Shown: piece after piece, positions 36,601 through 51,600 of the stretch | How the letters are laid out: each line of letters opens with the position of its first letter | Numbering within the stretch: the stretch's first letter is position 1 | Assembly: GCF_030867145.1 (NCBI RefSeq) | Contig: NC_134414.1 | Coordinates: 21,656,518 to 21,720,517 of the forward strand | Length of the DNA stretch: 64,000 nucleotides | Reading direction: 5' to 3' | Source of the DNA: Opisthocomus hoazin | Lineage: Eukaryota > Chordata > Aves > Opisthocomiformes > Opisthocomidae | Position numbers and translations under genes: made by a program | The notes under the pieces: model-generated | Told to the model about the DNA's origin: nothing | Seen by the model: the letters and a program-made list of their open reading frames with translations, nothing else | Database searches by the model: none

Positions 36601-39600
36601 GTATGCAGAAATTGTTGTGGAATATTTGTTTCTGAGGAGAAGTCAAAGTAGGGTGAAACTTTAAGTGGTCATTATTACCACGTTGCTTAAACCTTCGGGT
36701 CTGCTCAAAATTAACTATACTGTATTCTTTGAATTCTGGTGTAATGAAGGATGGTAAGAAAAGAAGTTTTTTAGAAGTCCACGTCATACTAAACTGCAAT
36801 TGTCCAGGCTATCCAGACTTACTTTAATACATCCTATTATTGAATTTACAATAGAAAGAGCTAATGAAGTATAAAATATTCTCATTTAGTACATTTTAAT
36901 AATGACAAGTCCCAAAGTATGTGTTCACTTTATTCCTTAACTCAAGTTTTGACATAAACGTATATGGAAAGTATAACAAAAAACAGGTAACAATTAAGTA
37001 GTGGCAATTTCATTTTTACAAAGGAAAAGGAGGGCATGTGTGATCAGCTGTAGTGAAGGGAAAAGAAGCAAGAGCTTCAAATGATAACCACAAAATACTG
37101 TCAGTTCCTACTGAATCTTACTCTTTTATGAATGCCCCAGTGTTCAGCTTCACAAGGCTGATTCTTCTGTTTGGTTTCCATGAGGATTGCCATTTTTGAT
37201 ACCAGTTGGATGTCGTCACTCCAAAGATGCCACACTTGGACACAAATTGTCGTTTCTGCAGAGAATGGAAACGTTCACATTGCACTTTCCAGATTCAAGA
37301 TTTAGTTTTATTTTTTTAAGGTATTTTTTGATGAGTGGGTATGCCACTTCCAAGGCACTTGTGAACTGCACTTACGAATGCTGGTTCTATGTAACAAGCC
37401 GAGTACACAGCAGCCGGTGAAGTAAATACATCTTTTCTGGTCAAACACTGGTATCAGTTCTGTGCAGAACGTGCCTGAACTTCAAAAGGAAGACAACTTC
37501 TGTTAAAACAGTGAAAATAAGGACTCAAATGGAGTCACGCAACTACCAAAAGTCCAATTGTGCGTAAAGCTTTCTTTTGACATTGCTGTTTAAGAAAAAC
37601 CCCACAACAACAGAACAACAAAAACAAAAAAAACCCTGAAAAACAACCAAACAAAAAAAAACCCAACTGAATGTGGGCAATATCAGTAAGGATACTGAAT
37701 TCAAGTCTGGTATTTTCTTTTCCTTTAAGCATCGTAGTGCTTTAAAAGGATCTTGTATAACCACCAGAGCCTAAGCAAATTGTCTTTTTCCAAACTTCAT
37801 ATTTTTCCATTTTAAAATGATAGTTATTCAAATCATTTATTTTGTTATTCACTAAATAAATGTCTGAACTCATGCGTATTATAAATATTTCACCTTTCTT
37901 TGAAAACTACACTTAACTTCCGGAGTAATGCAGTTAATTGTTTGAACAGACTATCATAGAACGTGGTAAAGAAACCTCTTTAGCCTGCATTTGTTCCTGC
38001 GAACCCAAATCAGTATATTTGTACCAGAACAACAATTCAGTTTTAATAAGGCAAATATTTCATTTCCCCCCCAATAAATGAATCTTCTATTTATAATCCA
38101 ATTTAGGTGTGTCTCTGGAGAGACATCTGTGGCTGCATCTCTTGACAGATTCTTGCTAATCTGATGTTATATCAATGGAAAGCGCTGCTATTTTTTTTTA
38201 AACACCACCCCAAAAATGCACTCTTTTGCCAAGCCACTAGGGCATATGTATAATAAATACATTTAAGTAACATTATTAACTGGACTCATTATAAACAAAT
38301 TCAGGGCTTTTAATTGATAATAAATTTTAACAGCCTGCCCTGAGATGCAGGTTTTCAATCTGCAAAACATACCTTATTAGTATTTGTAACATTATAATGA
38401 AGGGGAATGCTTTTACTTAGAATTGTCTGCCTTGTGTGGTTAAGGCTTAACTGGTTTAGCATTGTACCTCTAAGGTGCTAACTAAAATCCTTAAAAAAAA
38501 ATTCTTGTTATTACTAATGGATTGCAAACGGTTTTCATCCTGAAAGTTTTCAACTACAGATTTTGTTAGGTTGTTTACTTCTAGCTAGTTTCCCAGTTAA
38601 CACAACCCTGGTGTGTTTTTTCAGTTGATAAATTGTTGAGGAAGGTCCATTAACCCATGGATCATGTTCCAGGTCTTCTGTTGAAGTCTTCTGGTGGTGT
38701 TTGTGCATGTTCACCAAAGTATAGATTCCCAGGAAGTGATTTAACTTGTGAGTGAGAAGGTAATGAGCATTGCTAGCTGCCAACAGAGTTTAACTCTTCA
38801 AACTTCTGAAATTTGTTCTGACAGCTTTTTGCTTCTGAAACATCACTGTCAATTAGAGTGTTTATTTTGCTGTTCTTTTTAACCTGTTCTCTTGCACAGG
38901 AGTTGCAAGAACCAGTTTTCTGTTACTTTCTTAGATTTGAATTTTCTGACGTATGAACTACTCTTAACATTTCTTTATCTCATTTAGACAGAGCTTTTAA
39001 AACGGTTTCATGATTTGAAAGGAGAGAGGGGAATAACTTTTTTCTTTTCCAGAATACCTAGTCAAAAGGCTAGGGTTTGGGCTGTTTTCTTAATTTTCAA
39101 TTTTACATCTAAGCTCCCTGTAAAGCCTGTTAGTACACCTTTCTAATCAGCACAAGTTGCCAATTTACAGGTAGTGCTTTGAACAATTCATCTCTTTTTC
39201 ATTGCTCAAACAGAGCAAGAGAAAATACAAAATAAGCAATAATAAATACTGTATTTTAAGCGTTCAAATATGGCAAAAAGCTACTCAAAGTTTTAAATAT
39301 TATGTGGATATCTAGAAGGAGTCTATAATTTCAAAGTTTTAGATACAAGCTGTAAACTGAAACTATTTTCGGTGATACCTTGAGACTACTTCATTGCACC
39401 CAATCTTGTTCATTAGCAAGATAAGAGTGGCTTCTGAAGTGATTATTGTAATGAATTTTGTGTCTAGAAAAATTTACCAAAGGAACTGCAAGTGTGTAGA
39501 TACCCACAATGTAATATTGCTTTCTTTAATATGATGACAAAAATGTGGTTCTTGAAGAAAACAATAATAACAAGAACAAAGCACTTTTTTTTTCAGACAG

Positions 39601-42600
39601 TGGAGAATACTTAGACATGTGTTCCGTGACAGTAATGTTAATACTAGGGAACCTACTAAAACTTGCTGCCTCCCAGTTACCATGATTACTGTAGGACAGT
39701 CCAGCCAGCACGGTTATGCACTTGTACGTGGTCTGCTGGGGTGAGGCTGGCAACTCTGAGCAGCCTTCCTTAGCTCCCAGCTCTTCCTCCTTACTCCAGC
39801 CTTCCAGGTTGGCCAGCGCAACCATAGGGAGCCACGTTGCGGGCTGAGAGCACAGAGCAAAACCCGTTGCTGCTTGGAACCTGGGTGGAATATGGAAACT
39901 GTTTTGCTACATCGTGGCAGCATGGTGGTTTTGGTGGTTGTTGAGCCTTTGGAGAAGAAAAGAATATCTAGTGAAAGCAGTGCTTGTATCCTGGAGTTAA
40001 AAATGGGAAATGAGAGGAAAGCAGAATGCGTATTTACCAGGAAATCTGGAGAAGGCTGTCTGGTCAGTTCATAAGACCAGGCAAGCTGAGTTCATATTTA
40101 TACCATGGCACAGTCAAGTGTCGGCATTTATGCAATTGCTAGGCAAAACGATAGTTTCAAAAAGTTAGGCTGCTGCTTAAAAGCAAGATTTGTACTCACA
40201 GAGTGAGGAAAGAAACAGCCTAGTTAAAATGACGGACAATGTCATAAAATCCCCCTTTAGGGTTTGCATAGTTGGTTCTAGCTCACTGGTTCTTGCTGTT
40301 TAGGGAACCTTATAAATTACAATAATTCATTGATGTGTTTAGTTTTTATGTTTGTCTCTCCAAATAGTCACATGCATGTAATTATTGTAAGGAGCTTTAT
40401 TTCTCCAGAAAGAAGAAACATGTAAACTTATTAAAACCAAAATCCAATTTAACAATGACTAGCTTTCTTATTTTTGGAATCCCGGCATAAGACGAAGACA
40501 ACAGTGGGTGGTTGTCATGATACAGTGTTGGAGAGGAGACAATCCAGTATGAAAAGACTTTTTTTAACACTGTGTTGCAAATTTACTCATTCATTAACAA
40601 GCACATGAACTCAAAATGTGGTCGGGGGCACCATATTCTTGTTTGACGTTGCTTAGATTTACACCACATTATCTTGTCATGCTTTTAACTTTAAAGCATC
40701 TTGTGTTTTCTGTCTTTTTCAAACCCTTTTCTTGCAAATTTCAACCAAATTACTCAAAATTCCTGTGCAGTCCACAAAATGTTGTTACATCTTGTCTAAG
40801 ATTATTGTCCGTTATGCTTGGAGCCCCAGTGGTGTATTGTCTCCTGGAAATAATGAAGCTTAGTTCTACAATAATCAAGTCACAGAGAATAATGAGTAAT
40901 AGCGGGCCCAGAATAGCAGGTGAGAATTGGAACTTTGTATGCGTTTTGAGTTTATCAGTGACAACAGCGAGTAGTTGACAGTCCCAACTACTCTTTGAGT
41001 GTGGCTTGAAGGCCAGTTTTCCATTTACTTAAAGGTTTCTTGTAGGCCATGTTTTCCTAGCTTATGAGAGTGTTCAGCTGCTAGATGCTCTGCTGACATC
41101 AAATACGACATCTGCTGTTTCTTTCCAATTCTTAAGGCCTGCTAATGCTGCTGTGAAGGATAATCAAACTAATTAGTCATGTTTTGCTTCTAAGCTATGC
41201 TGGCCATTGTGTGTTTTGCTTATTTTCTTCAGGTGCTTACAAATTGTTTTTTTGGTATCAAGAAAAAAAATGAATTATTGAACTTCTTTTTTGCTCTGTC
41301 TGAAGATAAGCACTGCGTTTACCTGTCCTGTCCCATAGATTTTTATCTATCTCACAGGAGTTCTCAAGAACAGATAATACAACTATGACTCAAAGCAGTC
41401 TGACTTTCTCTCTAGTTGCTATGGAGCAAATTTCTTTTGACCCAGCTGATTTATCTAAGTACCTGTTATCCGGTGATTTTCAGTTCTGGTGTGAGCTTGG
41501 ACTGTGCTGTAGCTGTTGTTAGCTGTCTGATTGCACCTGCCACTTTGTGTGAAGATAAGGGAAAAAAGACACTGGCTAATTTAAGTGCATAGAAGTCAGC
41601 TCTTAATAGCTTTCCCATAACTTAACAGCAGTCCAGGACTTCTCTGGGCTGTCTTCTTACTGGTGTTCATGTTAATTTTTTTTTTTTTTTTGTTATTCGT
41701 GCTACCCCTTCTTTAGTTTTTGAATCTCATTTTGTGCTTGTATTTCTTATTTTATGCCAGTGTATTTGTGCTGGTTTTATACTTGTCTTCAGTTCTACTT
41801 TAAGCTTTCTTCTCAGCTCAAGATTGATTGTAAACGTGTTGTTTTCATCTAGCCAGCCTTTTTACTCTTGTCTTTCCTTTGCAGTCAGGTAGTGTGCTTT
41901 TATGTTTGTACCTTCTAATACAATTCTGTGTTAAGCAAACCACTGCTTTTATTTTGCTGTTCTGCCATTTTTCCTTTCTTAGGATCATAAATATTTTCAC
42001 TGTCACCTTCTCAATCTTGTTTTTTAGAATAAAATCTAGAAGAGCCTGTTTTCTATTTACTTTTTCTGTCTTTGGTATCTTGTGTGCGTTCTATCCTGCA
42101 CTACATTTCAAAGACTTGTTGGTCAGTTTGTGTCCCACTGAATTTTGCATGCCTTTTCATTTCTCTCTTATGTCTTTACACCTTCAGAATGTATTATTTG
42201 CTGTCTTGAAACTAGAACTCAGCTTTCTGAATTTTCACTACAACTGTAGCCAAATAGCTTTTGTGTGCACTACTGCCTTCCACTGGCTGCATCTGGCAGA
42301 GATAAGAAATTGAAATGGTGAGGGAATAAAGCTTGATGTCTTTATAAATTAAAGTATTATTTGGTAATACCCTCCAAACCCTTGCTTAATTGCTGATTTC
42401 GTGTTTAGTAAGAATAATTGATGATCATAAGGGCTTCTGTTAAAAAAATGACTATAAAATATAAAATGTTTTTTCATCGGAGTCGTATTTTCTAGACTGG
42501 TTTAGTGTTATGTGAAGAAGCATGATTTTGATTCTGTTTTTTTTTCTGGACTGCCTTCAGCAAAGGCTATGTTTTGTTGTATAGTATGGGATGACATGGC

Positions 42601-45600
42601 ACGCAGCAGCAAGAACCAGAATAAGAAATCTGGTAGTTGTACATTCCTTTGACCTCTCCTTGGGAGTTACCCTCCTACCATGTTTGGTAGGTTGTAGCAT
42701 ACACTTGGGTGGCACTAGAAGATCAAAACCAGAAGTAGGTAAGAAAAGATCTGGGCAAATAAGCCTGGAATAGCATAGTTATTACTGGAATAACTAAAAA
42801 TCCAGAGTCTAGGAGAGGACATGCATTAATGGCATTTTCTGTAACACAGTCACTGTTGTTTATTTGCCTGATCAATATTTTGAGGAGCTCTTAAATCTAT
42901 TTAATCTCAGTGTCCTTTATTTTTGCTCATCTGGCTGTAAGAAAGAAGTATTTAAACTTCAGTATTCACAGGGCAATGGATCTTGCTTAAGCTTTCGAAA
43001 ATGCTGAGAATTTCCTTATGAAGACTGCTGTCTCAGTGTAAAGTACTACTATAATTCATTACTCTTCTTCTATATTTTTTCTCATAATTTTTATAAATTC
43101 AAGAAGTCTTTACTGCTGAGTTTGGCTTTGCTTTGGAAGAAGTTTCACCACCTTCACTGAAAATTGTCTCTGGATAAAAGGTCTGAGCTCCCATTTGTCT
43201 TTTCTGTATTATTCATTTGAGGAGTGTATGCTTCATCCTTAATAAGCTTGTTCCGAGTGGTAATAGCTTTATGCATGTGCAAGCAATGCATAAGATGTGA
43301 ATATACTCCTGAGAACTTAATAGGTGCTTATTTTTGCATGTTCTAATAATTAAAGCTAACATTATTGTTATTTTTTTTTAATTAGAATTAATCCTGAAAA
43401 ACTTACAGATATCCAAAAGAGGATGCAGGCTTTCTTAGCTCAAGATCAGGAGTTAAAAGACAAAGCTCAAAGGGTAAGTCATCTGCTGCACTATAGTTCT
43501 TGAGGCAAACTAGTCAAATAGAACTCTTGGAATAATTGACCTGCTTGTATGTGCCCTAGCAGCGCTGTTTGGAACTGCTGAATTGTTCTGATTTTTAAGC
43601 TTTAAAACATGGCATCAGTAGAAACAATAATCATGTATTAGCAGTTGGTGGTAAGTATGCCCGTTATAGCCTGTGTGAATTGACATGGGCTCAGCATGGG
43701 CTCGTGACCCCAGTGCCTGAGGAGCCACCTGACCTACTGCTGTTGTGCCAAAGTTAAGGCATAGGTGGGGACATATTTATTTTAGAATCTTTGGTATGCA
43801 AGTAATTTTTGATTTAATAGTCACTGCTTCGCAACTGTTCAAAGATTTTTACTGTTTTGTTTGAGTCTTTCCCACCTGTTTGAATCCTGAACCTGGGGAG
43901 GAGTAACCTCATACACCAGTACACACTGGGACCAAATGGCTGGAAAGCAACTTTGCTGAAAAAGACCTGGGGCAACAGGTTGTCCTAGTGGACAACAGGC
44001 TGACCATGAGCCAACAATGTGCCTTTGCAGCAAGGAAGGCCAGCCATGTTGTGGGCGGGATTAGGCAGAGCTTTGCTGGCAGATCAAGGGAGGTGATCCT
44101 TCCCTTCCCCTCTACTCAGCCCTGGTGAGACACATCTGGAGCTCAAAGCTTGATTCTGGGCTTCCAGTACAAGGAAGACATGGACTTACTGGAGACAAGA
44201 CAAATGAAGAACCACAAAGATGACTGAGCAGTTGGAGTATCTCCTGTGTTAGGATGGAAGTATAAATTAGATGGAGCCAAAATCTTTTGAGTAGTGCCCA
44301 GTGGCAGAAGAGGAAGCAATTAGGACAAATTTATATACGAAAACCCTCCATTTAAACCCAAGAAAAAAACTTCTATTGTGAGAGTGGTTGAAAACTAAAA
44401 CAGTTTGCACAGAGAGGCTGTGCAGTCTCCGTTGTTGGTTATTAAAAACTGGGTGCATTCCTGAGCAGCCTGCTCCACCTGACCTTGCTTTGAGCAGAGG
44501 CTTGGACTAGATGGAATGTGGAGGTTCCTTTCGACTTCAGCTATTCTGTGATTCTGTAAAGCATAAAGACGTTGAATCAGTACAAATAGATCTTTTTTCA
44601 TCATGTATCCTTGGTAGCATGATGGAGCATAGGACAGTGTACCCTTTTCAGCCCAGTAACCCTTTTGATTGAAGGGGATGGGTAAATTGGTAGAGAGGAC
44701 TTTTCTTGGGGAATTGATCTAGAACATTTTGAAATAATAATAATAATAATAACAACAATAAAAGGTTACTGAAAAGTTGCACATCTCGTTCCTTGGCTTA
44801 AAACGTTAGAAATATGAAACCATGTAGGCCTCACATACCTACTTCCTTAACCAATTTTTATTGTTGTGTCTCCTGAATATAAAGTTTGTCTTTTCTCAGT
44901 GGTAAAATGCAGTGCATTGAATAAAGCATTTTAACTTTTCTTTGGGGTTAGATGAGAAACCAAATAGCTTACAGTAGCTTTTCCAGGTAAGATGGAGAGG
45001 TGTGTGAATGACTATGAATGGGATTTCTTTGCTGTGCTGATTAATGTTGGGAGACTCCATGAACCATACGTGAATTTCACCAAGATTTCAGCAGGTCTGG
45101 GGAAGGTAGGAAAACTTAAAATAACTAAGTAGGTTCCTGGACTAGAATTAGCTAGTTGTAAAAGACACTTTCAATGGAAGATGGCCTGTGAAACATTTCT
45201 GGGCATCATTCTGCCTCTTCTTGCCATCGCTAGACATTTTTACTGACCTTTCCCTGATTTTATAGTATCTTTAAGGTGTGAACTCTTTCGGATAGATCTT
45301 ACTACTTGTGTTATTGAAGGGCTGCAACGTGTTGGTTTTCTGAGGCTGGTTTGCTTGCTTGTTTGTTTTTAAACAGTGTGGATATCATGAGCCTATGAAT
45401 TCTATGGTTGTACCAAGTGCCTTCCAAACTGTGAAAAAATTAGGAGTTCAAACTGAGATGCAGGGAAATGAGATGATTAGAAGAAAAATAAGAAAATCTT
45501 TTAGGTCACTTTTTTTTTAATACATATAGGTCAAAGCACTACCAATGGCCAAATGATCAGAAATCCATAAATGCCAAAGTCTGAGAAGTACAATGTCTGC

Positions 45601-48600
45601 CCATGAAAGAGACTGCAGAAATTCTGGATTAGTGTAAACAACTTTGTCTGAGCTAGCATGGGGTTTGATGACACCTGGAGATATTCTGGTAAACTTGAGT
45701 GATAGGGTAAAATGAAAAGGGGATCAGGAATGCTTCAAGATGAACTATGAGTTGTAGCCTTTCTGCTGAACTTGGATGTGAAAGGAGACAAGTTGCTGTA
45801 TTTAAAACTCTTAAGGTGAGGTTTAGGACTTTAGATGTCCTACGTGAGCTAGTCTGCCTGAGCTTTCAGTTGTAGCTGATAGAGAGGAATAGGCACTTCT
45901 AGGATGCATCCTGACACAGGTACCTTAAAAACTCTTTGAGGTGGATGAATGATGGTTTCTTTGTGCTGCGGAGGGAGCCTCTGTGATGTGACCTAGCTTG
46001 GGTGCTTGTAGTAGAGACACACACTGCGTCAGAGGAATGCCACTCTTACTGTCCTAAACAAGGAGTCTTCAATCAAAGTGCCTAAAGTGTGTGAGGAAGT
46101 CAGTGGGAGCTTTGTGAATAAAAAGTCTAAGGCAGTGTTCAAGGGACGACTTTTAAAACTGTTTTTTGGCGTTCAGGTATCACAGGTTTTTGTAGTGCAC
46201 GGAATATTACTTGTAGCATGTGGAATGTCAGCGTAAGCTTCTTGCGAGCGTTGCACAGGCCAGATGTACTGGTGACATATTGCGATCATCTGCAGCTGCC
46301 ACGGGAAGTTGCAGTTACACCAGTTTGTATCAGAAGTGATAGAGCAGCTGCTGGGGGAGGACGAGAGTAGGAGGAAGCCAGCATCATCTTACTTGGAATG
46401 ACAATACTAACAAACCTCTTTCTCTGGCTTTGGCTTTTTAAGATGTCTTAAAAGGCAGAGAAAGATCATTCTGAATTGGACAAAAGAAAGTAATAATGAA
46501 GTTTGAAAATAGCACAAGAATAAAATCAAACATGGGCTGCCTGTTAGTGTTACAGATAAAACCTGAAATTAATGCTGAAAAATTTTTAATTGCCATTTAA
46601 TTAGCCTTTCAAGTTTATTTTTGTTGCAATTTTTCATTTATGGATAGCAGTGCAGTGTCATCTTGCCGGCAAACTGTGTATACATTCAGTTTTTGAAAAT
46701 CTTGAGGTATGGACAAGTGGTTTATCATAGAAGTGTCCCTCCTTAAGATTTAAGTGTGAATGTTCAGACATACTATGCAAATATGCCCCAGTAGTGTCAC
46801 ATATCAATGTGAATAAAACAATAAATATAATGCAAATGAAATCCTGACCTTGGATCCTTATCTGGAATGCTGGATTTCTCAAAGGCACAGCTGTTGTGCT
46901 GTCTAGCCTGCCTGTTGCAAGCTGCCAAATTCATGACATTTGTAATAAATAAATTCCGTACCTGAATGGATCAGATAGCAGTGGAACAGCACAGCTATGC
47001 AGAGAAGGTCAGGTAGGATGTAGTTTACTGTGTTGAGGGCATGAGGTCTAAGTCATTGTGTCCTCTAAGCGTGTTGATTTACTTCAAGATGCTTTTACTT
47101 TGTTTAAAACACAAAAAAAAAGAGAAAAAAGGGAAAAAAATCCTTGATTACTAATTGCTTCAGCAAACTTCATGGTTTGTTTGACAGGACGTGGTTCCTC
47201 TGCTGTTGCTTGGAAAGAGAGAGGGTGAATCAGATTGGGCCTCCCTTGAAACCTTTGCAGTTCCTCTTATGGACTGATGCTGCCTTTTGGCATTTCTTGT
47301 AATTTTAATATTTAATATGTCAATTCATCCAGTTGTGAAAAACAGTTTAAAAAAAGAATGTGTTTGTCTTACTAGTTTGAATGTTACTGTGTAGGAGGTA
47401 CTGGGACACTGGAGTCATGTCTGTCTGTTCAATTCTTCGTTGCAGCTAGAGGGACGTGCGGGGTGTTACAGCCTGGGATTCCAGTCAGACCCTGCTACTT
47501 TGAATTCCGTTAAAACAGCGCATAAATTGAATTGTGTGTGTGTTCTATTATTTAAAATAATAATTCAAGAAATATATCAATAAATCAGAACTGAAATGTA
47601 ACAAATTAGTGAAGTGTAGTACTTATTGCCTTGTGTACTTTTAGTACTTGTACAACAATCTCAGGTGGTTTTGGGGGCCTTCAGCTACTATTGTAGTAGA
47701 GCTGTAATATGTTTCTGATGGCCAACTGTAACATTTTCCATAGTGATATAAGTTAATTCATACAATATTTTGGAAATGTTTGGTAAAAAAACCCTTGAAA
47801 GTTATATCAAAACAGCAAAAATAACAGTGGACAATAGCAATTAATAAAACAGGAGGAAAAACGTTCAGACTGACTAAACTTGTTCTCCCTCAGCTGTTCA
47901 GTGTGTGTGTGCAGAGTGAGCAAGCCTTAGGGGAATTGAATAAAATCCAAGAAAGATGACAAGTATTTTAGAAGGATGGTGAAGTGAAGGTAGTGAAGTC
48001 AAACAAAAATTGAAGAAGTCTTTTACTCTTTCTGTACTTCCTTTCTCTTCCTGTAAAGTAGAACAACTCTTCTGTGCTGTATCTAACTTTTCTAGTTTGG
48101 TTGTAAACTCTTGGAGTAGGGAATATCTTTTGCTGGAAATGTTCACCATGCCGAAATTAATAGAGAATGAGGTCAGCTGAAGACTTTAATCATCATTATA
48201 CTATTGTTGAATGTTCTTTGAAGCATCTTACCTTAATTAGATGCCCTTTACTTTGAACACAGAGCAATACCATCCTGCATCCAGTCCATGACAAACTTGA
48301 AAAATTGTTTGGAGTCTTAATGGGCTGAGCCCTGTTGACAGCTGATAGCTGTGAGTTAGAACATCTGGCATTGGTTTGGTGGTCCATTCTTAGTTACTGT
48401 AGGGCTTTGATACATGTGCAAAAGGTGTGTTCTTTCTGCCCTTTATCTGTCATTTATTAATTTCTAGACTACATGTACCACAGAAATACTAGTGAAGTAA
48501 GTGGATACCTTTATATGTTATCCAAAAGGCAGAATGAGATTTCTACCCTGTGTCATGTAGTGATGCATGTAGATCTTCAGATTTTGGTTAAAACTGAACA

Positions 48601-51600
48601 AATTCTCTTTTAGTGATATTTCCTTTCAGTGAAGTTCTTCAAAGTAATGCATTTTTCTGAAGTTGACTGCGTATTTTTCAGACAGTATCTGCTCCACAGC
48701 TAGTAACACCTGATGTTTATAGTCCTACTGAGCTAATGGTAGGAATGGAAGGCAGAAAAGACCCCTGTTTATAATTATTTCTTTTAGCAGCCAAGGTCGT
48801 TGGCACCAAGGTCAGTGACAAATGTTGCAACTCTGATTCACAGGAAAGATACTTCTTGTTTAACCTGCTTTTTCCATCACCCACTACAGAGAAAGAAGAG
48901 GCTCTGTCATTTATTTTTGTTACTGCTCACTAGACAAAAATTTATTCATGAGATCTATCAAGTTTGAAGCCTTTTCCTAAAGGTTCTATATATCTTTGTA
49001 AAATTATTAATAATTTAATGTGAGCAAACAAGTGTTTTATTCCACACTTCATTCTTGGTAGCAAGTCAATGGATTTTGCTAGTACCTTCCAATGCTAAAA
49101 TTAATTGAAAGATATAATCTGGACAGGAAACTTAACCCAAAACCTTAGCATCTGGAAAAATAAGCACATGTAAAATAAGCAAATGTAAATTTACTTTTGT
49201 AACGAGGTGTTGGGCAACTTGAAAAGCATCTCTCTTAGCTTTATGTGTCTCACGATTAGTAGTTGTTATTTCAGTTTGCCAAGGAGAGAAGTATGCCTTT
49301 ATGACATTGCCTAATTTACTGTCTCATCCTTATTTTCACTTCTGGAAATATTTTTTCTCTTATAGGCATTTAAAGGATCCCCATAAGAGATTGATGCACT
49401 TAACTGTTGGGTCTTTTCCTCCTCTATCTCAGGTTAACAAGAAATAGATTTTTTTTAAATTCCACATGAATTATTAATACAATAATATTCTGACAGGTGC
49501 TTGTACATAGCAGAACAAGGTTGTGATTATAGTATGCTTGAATATAACCCTATGGGCTTAATTTGCTATTTTCACTAGTGTTTGCTGATTTAAGCCTCGT
49601 GATAGGAGTTTTGGCATGTGTTAGAAATTAGGTTATGAACAACAGAAATCCAAGCATCTTTTCTGATACTTAAAATATTCCAGTATTTCTGATGATGATG
49701 AGAAGCAGAAATAGACTATGTAAAAGAAACATTAAGAGAATAAGAATCTTTCCTTTTGGGAAGGATAGCAGGAAAATACAACACAAGATGAAGTTATTCT
49801 GTTAGGCAGTGCTTTTAGTTTTCTTGGTGAAAGTCTGGGAGTAGATGAAACGTCAGCCTTGGACCGATCTTAGTAAATATACAGTGAATTTGTGATGGTC
49901 GTCTGAGTTGCATTCATTGACTGTGTGTATGTGATAAGCTGGTGACAAATGCAAGGTAGTATGAATTATCCTAGGCCACAGTGAAAGGCAGCTACATTGA
50001 GTTGAATCACTCTCTGTTAGTGGCTAAGATTCTCAGGCCACCTCAGATTGATAGCAGCACAGTCTGTTCTTGCTTCCACGTAATTCAGATGTCAGGATAG
50101 CACAGCAACATTTGGAAAAGCTGTAAGAAAAAAACCCAATTGAATGTTAACTCCTAATGGATTTGCTGTATTTTCTTTCTGGTGGAAATACCATGACATA
50201 CAGTTGGGAAATTCAGCCAGTTAACGTGCATTTAATGAAATATTTGAATACTTGAAGTCACATCACTTGCGTAGTACTGATACATTTTGGCTGATGGGTG
50301 TTGGGTTAAAGAATTTCAGTCTGAAATCAATGCTAGACCACTTAAAAGTGGAATTGTATTTTATGTTTAGAGCAACAGTATAATGTTAGTTGCATGTGTT
50401 GGTAATTTAATGGTTTATTTTTTTGTTAAATACTTTTCTTTTTCTTTCAGTGTTTTGTATCCTACTTGCGTTCAGTTTACTTAATGAAGAATAAGGAAGT
50501 ATTCGATGTTTTCAAATTGCCTCTAGCAGAATATGCCCTGTAAGTATGATCGACTTGGAAAGGGAGAACTGTATAGTGAGAAGTTTCGCAGTGTATGATA
50601 ACTTTAAATAGCCATTTGGACTATGTTAATACACAGAATTGGACAGGCTTGTAATGTATTTACAGTTTCACATTTATACTGTGCTTTTGCATATTTTCAG
50701 AGACATTCTAAATATAAATTACGTGTAAAAACAAGTATCTCTGCAAAGAGAAGTAACTCTTACAGCAGAAGGTACATTTGCTACATACAATACAATACAA
50801 ACCTTGTGAAGTAAAAGGATAGAGAACAATAGGGTTCTGTTTGTTTACCCCCTCCCCTCCCCCCCCCCCGCCATTTGCCTTTTAGCCTCATACCTAAATG
50901 CCAGTGTGTAAAGTGTATTTAAGCAGATGATGAAGTATCTAAAGATGGTACCTTGCAGCCTGATTTTCAGCATGATTCAGACATTGCTCCTTGGACATAA
51001 ATTACTTTTCAGAAGATTCAGTGCACTCTGTAAAGATGAAACATCTGCACTGGACTGAATAGCATCTATTTTACTATGTCTATTTTTGTACATGTATGTG
51101 AACCATTCCACATTTTCTATGGGAGGGAAATCAGTTTTGACAGTTTGACTTTACAGATGACAACCCATCTGAGACTGTTTTAAGACGTGAAATTTTTGAA
51201 TAGTCTCATGGGACATAGGGTAGTTAGAAGGGGGCAGGAGGGTGCTCAAAGGTGCATGGTAAATTAATTTTACGTCTCTGGAATTTCATAGAGAGAAGAC
51301 TTAAGTCTTCAAACTTGTCAGCACATGGCATAATGAACTAAAATGTGACAAATTACTAGACTGTAGAACACCTGGTCTTCCTGTGCTGTGCTACAATTAA
51401 CACAATTATGTTTTTTAAGCTGCATAAGCCTATCATAAAAGATGCTTTCTTACTTTATGGACTGAGAAATTTTTAAAAAGGAACACTAGCAAAAACTTAA
51501 AAAAATTTCACTACGTGCCTTGCCTGCTCGATCACTTGTGTGATTTGTCAGCATCTTTAAAACCTCGTTGTAGGTCTTGCTATGCTAAATGTAAGTGGTG

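Larger units (their letters stand above)
35372..43385 (+). other. DDX10 intron 10
   Basis: 8014 nt. Old decayed CR1/L3-like relics are seen at about 35495-35970, 36125-36600 and 40600-42310. The region 36610-40590 is AT-rich, with an A/C-rich patch at 37594-37667, and I identify nothing in it. The last kilobase before exon 11 also shows nothing recognisable. Confidence 0.85.
43474..50450 (+). other. DDX10 intron 11
   Basis: 6977 nt. It carries the degraded CR1 at 43890-44562 and an AAT microsatellite at 44733-44761. From 44765 to 50440 I see only AT-rich intron sequence. Confidence 0.88.

Noticed and set aside
45390..46100. Intron 11 stretch with some repeat-like character (GGAATAGGCACTTCTAGGATG and neighbours).
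   Set aside because: I could not place it in any family or find a second copy in the window.
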